Shown here piece by piece: positions 17,825 to 25,588 of a stretch of DNA of 32,420 nt. The notes under the pieces are model-generated. The model was not told where the DNA came from, did no database searches, and worked only from the letters and a program-made list of their open reading frames with translations. This DNA is from Myxococcales bacterium (GTDB lineage Bacteria; Myxococcota_A; Bradymonadia; Bradymonadales; Bradymonadaceae): positions 1 through 32,420 of the forward strand of contig SKQC01000206.1 in assembly GCA_007119175.1 (NCBI GenBank). Reading direction: 5' to 3'. The stretch's first letter is position 1; each line of letters starts with the position of its first letter. A program made the position numbers and the translations under genes.

Positions 17825-20659
17825 ATGACCTACGCAAAGCTCCTCATCGCGTCTTCATTTTTTCTGGTCGTCACCCTTGGCTGCGGCAGCGACGAGGTCG
17901 ATGATATCAGCGAATTATGTCCCGGTTCCGAGTGCGTCGAGTGCAGCGATGACGCCGACTGCGAGGTGCCGACACAATGCCACGAAGAGGGCGTCTGCGT
18001 CGTCGTCTCCTGCGACGATCACCAGGACTGCGGCGATGGCAGCTATTGCGACAGCGACGATGAGATCTGTGCTGCTGCGGTCTGTGAGCCTGGAACGTCG
18101 CGCTGTGAAGGGGAGTCGGTGGCTTATTGCACCGACGTTGGAAGCGGATTTGAAGAGCCTCAGGCCTGCGACTATGGAGCGTGTGAGGACGGCCAGTGCC
18201 GGTGCACTGAAGCCGGTGATTGCGCTCAGGGCGAGGAATGCGACGGCGGCGAATGCGTCTGTCCCAGCGAGATTAGCTGCGGTGATGACGGGATCTGTTG
18301 CGCTGAGGACGAGGTCTGCGCGGATACCGAGATCTGCGACGGCGACGATTGCCAGACGATCTTTCAATGTCGACCGGCCTGCGCTGGATCATTTTGTGGT
18401 TTCGACAGCGAGTTGTGCTGTGAGGGCGATACCCCGGAATGTGGCCCCACCGGAGAATGTGCGCCGGATTGCGAGGGCCAGGGCGAATTATGCGGCGAGG
18501 ATTTCAATCAGTGCTGTGAGGCCGGCGACGTCTGCGTCTTCGGTACCTGCCGGACTCCCGGCGAGCCCTGCGAGGTATTTAGCGACTGTGATTTCGGCGA
18601 GTATTGCGACGAAGGTCTCGGTAAATGCATGGTCGACGACTTTCCCGACGATCTGGTCTGCGAAGACGATATCGACTTCGATCCATTCGACATCGAGCAA
18701 TTGTGGCATTGGGACGGAGTCGAGGTCGGCAACAACACCTACCAGAACGTTCAGAGCATTCCCGTGACCGCCGAAATAATTCAAAACGGAACCCCCGAGA
18801 TCGTGATCACGCCATATCATGGCAGTGATCAGCATAACGGCATCCTCGCCGTGGTCAGCGGCGTCACCGGGGAGACGGTCTACCACAATGCAGAGCGCAC
18901 CTTCTCCGGCCAGGGTCATAGCGCCGTCGCCGACGTGACCGGCGATGGACTTCCCGAGATTGTCAGCATCCTCGGCGAAGGCGACGAGGGCGTGGCCATG
19001 GTGGAAAATCCCATGAATTGCATGAATCCCGAGCAGGATGACGACGATTGTATCCGCTGGGAGGTGCGCAGCGGGACCGTGGACCGGTATTCACAGGGAA
19101 TGGGGCCACTTATCGCCGATATAAACCAGGACGGAAATGCCGAGGTCGTGGTGGGCACGATCGTCATCGACGCCGACAGCGGAGAGGTTGTCGCCGACGG
19201 CACCAGCAGTAGTCGGGGCCACAACGGACTCGGAAATTGGGGGGCGTCGGCCGTGGCCGATCTCGACGGCGACGGCTCGCTGGAGTTGTTGACCGGTGAC
19301 TGCGCCTGGAAGGTCGACTTCGAGGAGGGTGAACTCGTCGAGCATTGGTGCAACGACGAATTCAGCAACGGAATCCCCGCTGTCGCCGATATCGTGCACA
19401 GCGGCGAGCGGGCCGGAAAGCCCGAGGTGGCCGTCGTCCGCAGTGGAGTTTTGCGGATACTCGATGGAGACACGGGCGAGACCCTTTATGCCATCGACGT
19501 GCCCGGTGGCGGCGACGGCGGTCCACCGAATATCGCCGATTTTGACGGCGACGGCACCGTGGAGATCGGTCTGCCCGGCGCCCAATGTTATTCGGTCTTT
19601 GATATCGCCTGTGTTGACGACTCCGATGAACCCGGCGAATGCGATCAGCCAGACTTTCCGGATTGTACCTCCGGCGAAGATTGCATCGTCGATCCCTGCG
19701 ACGACTCGGCATTGAGCGACGGCAGCGGCGACGGGGTGTTGTGGAGCATTGATGTCCACGACGGCTCGATGACGACGGGATCGTCGGTCTTCGATTTTCA
19801 GGGCAATGAGCGAAACGAGGTCGTCTACAACGACGAGTGTCGCCTGCTCGTCCTCGATGGCCAGAGCGGTCAGCCACTGATCTCCCGGATCAATACCACC
19901 CGCACGGCCACCGAATACCCCCTGGTGGTCGACGTCAACGGCGACGGGCGCTCTAATATCGCCGTCATCGCCAACAACGATCAATACGACAGAGATTGCG
20001 AGGATTTTCTGACTCCGGGCCATGAGAACAGCCGTCCGGACTGGTTTCCCGAGTGTTATCCCGACGACCTCGACGAGCGTCCTGAGGCCTGCGATGAGGG
20101 CACCAGTGGAGTATTTGCCTTTCAGGATCTCAACGACGCCTGGGTGAGCACCCGGGCGATCTGGAATCAGCACGCCTACCACATCACCAATATCGAAGAT
20201 GACGCCACCCTGCCCGACGCCTGGGAGCCACCCTGGGAGCAATTCAATACCTTCCGGGCCAACCGCCAGGGAGAAGTCCCGCTGAACGCACCGGACGTGG
20301 CGGTGACATCGGTCCAGGTCAACGCCCTTCAATGCCCGCCGGATATCGATTTTCGCGTCACCGTCCAGAACCTCGGTATCAGCGCTATTCCCGCCGGATT
20401 GCCGGTCAGCTTTTATCTCTTCGAGCCCGGCAGTGACGGCGTCCTGGTGACCACGGAGACGATTGATGAGCCCATCTCGCCGGGGGGAATGGCCACCGTC
20501 GATTACTCCCACGAGATCGATATGACACTGCTCAATACGCCCTTTGATTTTCAGATCGTCGCCAATGACGACGGCGACGATGGCGAGCCGGTTCGCGATT
20601 GCAATCCCGACAACGCGATGGCCATGGTCGAAGATCTGATGTGTTTTATCGAGATTTAA
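17825..20659 (+). CDS. Cys-rich FG-GAP/VCBS-repeat lipoprotein with C-terminal CARDB-like domain, paralog 1
   Basis: MTYAKLLIASSFFLVVTLGCGSDEVDDISELCPGSEC lipobox start inside the 17480 ORF; Cys-rich N-terminal ~200 aa; repeated ADLDGDGSLELL / ADFDGDGTVEIG / VDVNGDGRSNIAV; PDVAVTSVQVNALQCPPDIDFRVTVQNLG near the end. Confidence 0.85.
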   Translation: MTYAKLLIASSFFLVVTLGCGSDEVDDISELCPGSECVECSDDADCEVPTQCHEEGVCVVVSCDDHQDCGDGSYCDSDDEICAAAVCEPGTSRCEGESVAYCTDVGSGFEEPQACDYGACEDGQCRCTEAGDCAQGEECDGGECVCPSEISCGDDGICCAEDEVCADTEICDGDDCQTIFQCRPACAGSFCGFDSELCCEGDTPECGPTGECAPDCEGQGELCGEDFNQCCEAGDVCVFGTCRTPGEPCEVFSDCDFGEYCDEGLGKCMVDDFPDDLVCEDDIDFDPFDIEQLWHWDGVEVGNNTYQNVQSIPVTAEIIQNGTPEIVITPYHGSDQHNGILAVVSGVTGETVYHNAERTFSGQGHSAVADVTGDGLPEIVSILGEGDEGVAMVENPMNCMNPEQDDDDCIRWEVRSGTVDRYSQGMGPLIADINQDGNAEVVVGTIVIDADSGEVVADGTSSSRGHNGLGNWGASAVADLDGDGSLELLTGDCAWKVDFEEGELVEHWCNDEFSNGIPAVADIVHSGERAGKPEVAVVRSGVLRILDGDTGETLYAIDVPGGGDGGPPNIADFDGDGTVEIGLPGAQCYSVFDIACVDDSDEPGECDQPDFPDCTSGEDCIVDPCDDSALSDGSGDGVLWSIDVHDGSMTTGSSVFDFQGNERNEVVYNDECRLLVLDGQSGQPLISRINTTRTATEYPLVVDVNGDGRSNIAVIANNDQYDRDCEDFLTPGHENSRPDWFPECYPDDLDERPEACDEGTSGVFAFQDLNDAWVSTRAIWNQHAYHITNIEDDATLPDAWEPPWEQFNTFRANRQGEVPLNAPDVAVTSVQVNALQCPPDIDFRVTVQNLGISAIPAGLPVSFYLFEPGSDGVLVTTETIDEPISPGGMATVDYSHEIDMTLLNTPFDFQIVANDDGDDGEPVRDCNPDNAMAMVEDLMCFIEI

Positions 20660-20681
20660 TGGCGCCTTTCGTGCCATGCGA

Positions 20682-20885
20682 GGGCGGTGGGGCAGTTTCG
20701 GGAAAACCCCACAGGCTCGCGTTGCTCGCCAGCTCCCCTGGGAGGGGAGCGGACTCTTCTTGTGGCTCCTCTGGTTCGATGGCCCGCCTCCCCTCCCAGG
20801 GGAGGTGCCCGAGCGGGAGCGAGGGCGGTGGGGTAGTTGCATTAAACCACCTAACCCGGGCTAAGCCCCGAAACTGGGAAAAATT
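20682..20885. repeat. Copy B of palindromic intergenic repeat upstream of lipoprotein paralog 2
   Basis: Colinear with copy A (17585-17770), including CTCCCCTGGGAGGGGAG and CCTCCCCTCCCAGGGGAGG hairpins. Confidence 0.9.
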
Positions 20886-20940
20886 CGCCACATTTCGTAC
20901 GATGACGCTCGCCGAACCTCTCGACCCGCCGGAGAGACGC

Positions 20941-23742
20941 ATGGTCCGCATAAAATACCTCTTTATCCCCGTATTTTTACTCTTCATCGCCCTCGCCTGC
21001 GGAAGCGACGACGAGGTCGATGAGATAAGCGAACTCTGTCCCGACGATGAATGCGTCGACTGCCAGGGTCACGATGACTGTCAGATCGGCACTTATTGCC
21101 ACGACGGCGAAGCGGTCTGCATCGAGGTCCCCTGTGCCGGCGAGGGGGAGTGCGACGATCAGCAGATTCGCTGCGATCTCGAGTTGGGGCGATGTGTCCC
21201 CGACGTCTGCGAGCCCGGCCAAACGGAGTGCGACGGAGATCAGATCCTTCAATGCAATAACCAGGGCTCCGGTTATCTGGAGCCCGTCAATTGTCAGGTT
21301 GGCGAATGTATCGACGGAAGCTGCAGTTGTGACGACGAGGCAGATTGTCCGGGCGACCAGGTCTGCAGCGACAGAGGCTGTGAATGTCCGGCCGATGGTG
21401 ACCCCTGTGGGGAGAATTGCTGTGGTGCCGAGGAATTCTGCGCGGAAACCGAGGTCTGCGACGGCGATGATTGCTCCACGGTTCGTCACTGTCAGCCAGT
21501 TTGCCAGGGCACATTTTGCGGCTTTGACGGCGAGTTATGCTGTGAGGGAGATACTCCCGATTGTGGGCCGGCTGGCGAGTGTGCCCCCAGTTGTGAGGGC
21601 GAGGGCGAGCTATGCGGCGAGGCGTTTGACGAATGCTGCCCCGCCGGCGATGTCTGCGTCTTTGGCTCCTGTCGCACGCCCGGTGATGAGTGCGAGGTAT
21701 TCAGCGATTGTGACTTCGATGAGTATTGCGACCAGGGTCTTGGAAAGTGCATGTCCGACGATTTTCCGGAGGGATTGGTCTGCGAAGAGGAAATTGACTT
21801 CGATCCCTTTGACGTCGACGAATTGTGGCATTGGGACGGCGTGGAAATCGACGGCCAGGCGTTCCACCACGTCGCCAACACTCCGGTGGTGGCTGATATG
21901 ACCGGCGATGGTACCCCGGAGATTGCATTTACAGCCTATCCTCAGGGCGGATTACAGAACGGGGCGTTGGTCGTCGCCGACGGCAGCGACGGCTCCACAG
22001 TCTACGTCAATCATCACCATTCGCTGCGAGCCCGCGAACACCCGGCCATCGCCGATATCGACGGCGATGGCCATCCGGAGATAGTCGTCAACACCGGCGA
22101 TGGCATCGGGTTGGTCGACGATATCGAAAATTGCGGCGATCCCGACGAAGATGACGACGGCTGCTATCTGTGGACGGCCGACGTCGCCGGCAGCACATTA
22201 AACCAGGCGCCAGTGATCGCCGACGTCACCGGCGACGGCCACCCAGAGGTCGTGTATCTTCACTCCGTTTTCGACGGCACTACCGGCGATGTCATCGCCA
22301 GCGCCCCTTCCGGGCAGGCGTCGATGCCCATCGTCGCCGATCTGACCGGCGACGGCGTCATGGAGATCTTAACGGCCGGCTGCGCCTATCACGTCGAAGA
22401 GGGCGAATCCGATCTCCAGCCGCTGTGGTGCAACGACGCCTTGCCCGGCGCCAATACCCTGGACGCCGACGCCCGAAATTATGTCGGTGTCGGCGATATC
22501 GTCGGCGGCGACCGCCAGGGAAGCCCGGAGGTCATATGGGTCGGGCTGGGCGATGTCTTTGTGCTCGACGAAAGCGACGGCGAAATTTTGCATCAATTCG
22601 AATTACCCGGCGCCGTCCGCGGCGGTCCGCCCGTGGTGGCTGATTTCGATGGCGATGGTTCAGCAGAATTCGGCGTCGGTGGCCAGACCTGCTACACCGT
22701 TTTTGATCTCGATTGTCTGGGAAGTGACGACGAGGACCAGCCCGGGTGTGAGCGCCCCAGTTTTGCTGATTGTACGCCCGGCGAGGACTGTGTCGTCGAA
22801 CCCTGCTCCGAGGTCGCCGGCGGCACCGGCGACGGGATTTTGTGGAGCATCGAGATCATCGACTCCGTCACTGGCACCGGCTTTGCCAGCGCCGTCTTCG
22901 ACTTTCAGGGCGACGGTCGCCACGAGGTCGTCTACGGCGACCACTGCCGAGTCTTCGTCCTCGATGGCCGCACGGGAACGCCGCTTCTAACCCGCTTCGC
23001 CAGCCGCCGTGCCAACTCGGAGATGCCCATCGTCGTTGATGTCGACGGCGACGGCCGCAGCAATCTCGTCTACCAGGCAAATTCTGATCTCTTCGACCGC
23101 GATTGCGAAGATCCGATCGCTGATCGACCCGACTTTTTTCCGGAATGCCACGAGGCCGACCCCCCCGATTATTGTGAGGTCGGCAATGTCGGCGTCTTCG
23201 CTCTGCGCGACGTCCATGATGCCTGGGTGGGCACCCGCCCGGTGTGGAATCAGCACGCCTACCACATCACCAATATCGACGATGACGCCACCTTGCCCGA
23301 TGCCGTTGAGCCGCCGTGGGAGCAATTTAATTCCTTTCGCGCCAATCGACAGGGCGAGATACCGCTGAACTCCCCGGATGTGGTGGTCAGCTCTCTACAG
23401 GTCAATGCTCTGCAATGCCCGCCGGCGATCGATATCCGCGCCACGATTCAGAATATGGGCGTCAGCGGGATTCCCTCCGGGCTGCCGGTCAGTCTCTATG
23501 TCTTCGACGACGTCTCCGACGGCGAACTCGTGGAGACCATCACCGTCGATCAACCCATCTCGCCGGGCGGTATGACCACCGTTGACTTCTCATATGAGGT
23601 GCCCACCTATCATTTTAATCAATCCCTGGACTTTCAGGTCGTGGCCAATGATGACGGCGAGGATGGAGAACCCATCCGCGACTGCAACCCGGACGACGCC
23701 ATGGCGGAGGTCGAAGATATTATGTGTTTTATCGAGATTTGA
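20941..23742 (+). CDS. Cys-rich FG-GAP/VCBS-repeat lipoprotein with C-terminal CARDB-like domain, paralog 2
   Basis: MVRIKYLFIPVFLLFIALACGSDDEVDEISELCPDDEC; same architecture and long identical stretches with paralog 1 (e.g. WNQHAYHITNI.DDATLPDA.EPPWEQFN.FRANRQGE.PLN.PDV). ATG at 20902 also possible. Confidence 0.85.
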   Translation: MVRIKYLFIPVFLLFIALACGSDDEVDEISELCPDDECVDCQGHDDCQIGTYCHDGEAVCIEVPCAGEGECDDQQIRCDLELGRCVPDVCEPGQTECDGDQILQCNNQGSGYLEPVNCQVGECIDGSCSCDDEADCPGDQVCSDRGCECPADGDPCGENCCGAEEFCAETEVCDGDDCSTVRHCQPVCQGTFCGFDGELCCEGDTPDCGPAGECAPSCEGEGELCGEAFDECCPAGDVCVFGSCRTPGDECEVFSDCDFDEYCDQGLGKCMSDDFPEGLVCEEEIDFDPFDVDELWHWDGVEIDGQAFHHVANTPVVADMTGDGTPEIAFTAYPQGGLQNGALVVADGSDGSTVYVNHHHSLRAREHPAIADIDGDGHPEIVVNTGDGIGLVDDIENCGDPDEDDDGCYLWTADVAGSTLNQAPVIADVTGDGHPEVVYLHSVFDGTTGDVIASAPSGQASMPIVADLTGDGVMEILTAGCAYHVEEGESDLQPLWCNDALPGANTLDADARNYVGVGDIVGGDRQGSPEVIWVGLGDVFVLDESDGEILHQFELPGAVRGGPPVVADFDGDGSAEFGVGGQTCYTVFDLDCLGSDDEDQPGCERPSFADCTPGEDCVVEPCSEVAGGTGDGILWSIEIIDSVTGTGFASAVFDFQGDGRHEVVYGDHCRVFVLDGRTGTPLLTRFASRRANSEMPIVVDVDGDGRSNLVYQANSDLFDRDCEDPIADRPDFFPECHEADPPDYCEVGNVGVFALRDVHDAWVGTRPVWNQHAYHITNIDDDATLPDAVEPPWEQFNSFRANRQGEIPLNSPDVVVSSLQVNALQCPPAIDIRATIQNMGVSGIPSGLPVSLYVFDDVSDGELVETITVDQPISPGGMTTVDFSYEVPTYHFNQSLDFQVVANDDGEDGEPIRDCNPDDAMAEVEDIMCFIEI

Positions 23743-23751
23743 GGCTGCGAT

Positions 23752-24240
23752 ATGCGTTTTTCAATGACCCATCATTTTAAATGTGCTCCCGACGATTTGT
23801 GGGATGTATTTGCCGAGCCCGAATTCGATCGGCGCCTGCGCGAGGAGACCGGTGTTGAACGGGAGTTGCTGGAGGCAAAATACGAAGACGGCGTCCAATT
23901 TGAGCGCATCCGATCGGTTTCTAATCGCGAGCTTCCGGCAGTGATGAAGACCGCCCTGGGAATCGAGCGATTTGAGTTTGAGCAGCAAAACCGCCTCGAC
24001 CGCAGCGAAAATATTCTCAATTGGACGGTGTCCACTCCGTTTTTGAGCGATCGCGTCGACGCCGGAGGAACGACTCGTGTGGAGGCCACCGACACCGGCT
24101 GCACGCGCATCATCGACGGACAGGTCGATATTCGCCTCCCGCTGGTCGGAAGGAAGATGGAGCGAAAATTGTTGGGAAATATCCGCGAGTCCTACGAGAA
24201 GGCCGCTCGCATCGCCGCCGATCTGCTCCAGAAGCGATGA
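23752..24240 (+). CDS. DUF2505-like protein
   Basis: MRFSMTHHFKCAPDDLWDVFAEPEFDRRLREETGVERELLEAKYEDG; START-like fold family by pattern. Confidence 0.75.
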   Translation: MRFSMTHHFKCAPDDLWDVFAEPEFDRRLREETGVERELLEAKYEDGVQFERIRSVSNRELPAVMKTALGIERFEFEQQNRLDRSENILNWTVSTPFLSDRVDAGGTTRVEATDTGCTRIIDGQVDIRLPLVGRKMERKLLGNIRESYEKAARIAADLLQKR

Positions 24241-24659
24241 GACTGTTTGATATGACCAGACGATATTGCTGTGAACACTGTCTTTTGCGGCAGGCGGATC
24301 AACCAAAATGCCGAGACTGCGATCAGGACACAATCGTCGATCTCAAGGAATTAAAGGGCGAAGGGCGCAGCGAATTTATCGACCACCTTCGCCGGCGCGC
24401 CGCCGGGCGCCGAAGAAAATTTATCCTCGTCATGGAGGCGCTTGCGATTCTGGTCTGTGCCGGCGTCTTATTTGTGGGGATGACCGTGGCCGCCGGATTG
24501 GGCGGGGGCCTGGTCACCTGGGGGGCGAAGGCCTTCGCCGTCGCTCTTCTGGCGGCGTGCTGGGTTGCCATTCCCCGCATCTATGATGGGAATCTGCGTG
24601 GGCGGGCCGCTGACCTGCTTACTGAGCTTGCCGAAGAAGAGGCCGTCGAGGCGGGTTAG
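24237..24659 (+). CDS. Small membrane protein with N-terminal zinc-ribbon-like Cys motif
   Basis: MRLFDMTRRYCCEHCLLRQADQPKCRDCDQD...; CCEHC-x9-CRDC; two predicted TM segments; ATG 24237 overlaps upstream TGA (ATGA). Confidence 0.7.
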   Translation: MRLFDMTRRYCCEHCLLRQADQPKCRDCDQDTIVDLKELKGEGRSEFIDHLRRRAAGRRRKFILVMEALAILVCAGVLFVGMTVAAGLGGGLVTWGAKAFAVALLAACWVAIPRIYDGNLRGRAADLLTELAEEEAVEAG

Positions 24660-25183
24660 ATCTGAAAATTGGCCAGAAAATATTCGGTCTGCACCAGAAG
24701 ATACAGGGGAAGTCCGATGCCGACGAAGGCGCAAAGGGCACGGCGGCCCGTAAATTCGCCGTAGGTCCGGCGCGCTGTGTGATAGGTCACGCCCAGGGTG
24801 GCGCCGATCAATAAAAACAAAATAATCCCGAAGGCCGCATTGGTCAGCGCCCCGGGCACGGTCCACATCTCAACGGAGAACGGGCCCAGTGCCGGTTCGA
24901 CGAAGAAAAATCGAAGCCCCCAAAGACTCGCCGACAGGGTCAGAATATAAGTGACGAAGGTGGCGCTCGGATCGAAATTCGACTCCCGGTGACGAAGCAC
25001 CCAATATCCGCTCAAAAAACCGAATACGCTCACCAGGAAGGTACTCAGCGGCATATAGCCGTGATGCGTAAATAGCGATACGGCATATCCCAGGCCGATG
25101 CCCACTATTGAGCCGACGAGGCAGCAAAATACGGCCATATACGAGCTTTTCGTCGCCTTGTCCGCACGTTCAAAAAGCGGCAT
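24656..25183 (-). CDS. Hypothetical polytopic membrane protein
   Basis: 175 aa with several hydrophobic segments (VFCCLVGSIVGIGLGYAVSLF, FLVSVFGFLSGYWVL, FGIILFLLIGATLGVTY, ALCAFVGIGLPLYLLVQ). Confidence 0.65.
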   Translation of the reverse strand: MPLFERADKATKSSYMAVFCCLVGSIVGIGLGYAVSLFTHHGYMPLSTFLVSVFGFLSGYWVLRHRESNFDPSATFVTYILTLSASLWGLRFFFVEPALGPFSVEMWTVPGALTNAAFGIILFLLIGATLGVTYHTARRTYGEFTGRRALCAFVGIGLPLYLLVQTEYFLANFQI

Positions 25184-25294
25184 AAATCTCCTGAAGAGTT
25201 GGTGCCAGGATCACCTGATCGAGTCTAGCAGACCGACGCCAGCTTTGCATGTATTCGTTGCCTGTTTGGCTGGAAGGAGTACCGTCGTTGTGCT

Positions 25295-25457
25295 AGCAGC
25301 CTGTTGCACATAGACTCCGCATCGCCTCGACGGCGGATTTTGCGCCAGAGTTGCCCGTATTTCTTCGAAATAGCGATGCTATTACTCGTCATACGAACAA
25401 GTCTGGCGACAAAATCTTCTCGCCGAAGGCTCGGTCCGCTAGGCGCAACAGGCTGCT
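25295..25457. repeat. Long symmetric palindromic element (about 163 bp, MITE/REP-like)
   Basis: Perfect 13-bp terminal inverted repeats AGCAGCCTGTTGC / GCAACAGGCTGCT; arms pair imperfectly (CGGCGGATTTTGCGCCAGAGTTG vs reverse complement CGGCGAGAAGATTTTGTCGCCAGACTTG); centre AATAGC-GAT-GCTATT lies exactly at the midpoint (25376). Confidence 0.8.
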
Positions 25458-25588
25458 TGGCAGCCTATTTGTGCACAGCGGAGCGAGTCGGGCCGCACCG
25501 AACGCCACTGAGCGTTTAGTTTTCTGGCGTTTCTGATCACCCGCTTTTTTTTTCACCATCACTTCCCCTTTCGATCCCCGAAGTCATC

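Noticed and set aside
19091-20842. 583-aa minus-strand ORF opposite lipoprotein paralog 1
   Set aside because: It lies antisense to a gene with clear lipobox, DxDGDG repeats and a conserved paralog; its translation shows no recognisable domain. High-GC codon bias keeps the antisense frame open.
17585-20885. Possible CRISPR or phage/transposon cargo because of repeats
   Set aside because: Only two repeat copies 3.1 kb apart with genes between them; no short regular repeat-spacer array and no cas, integrase or transposase genes seen.
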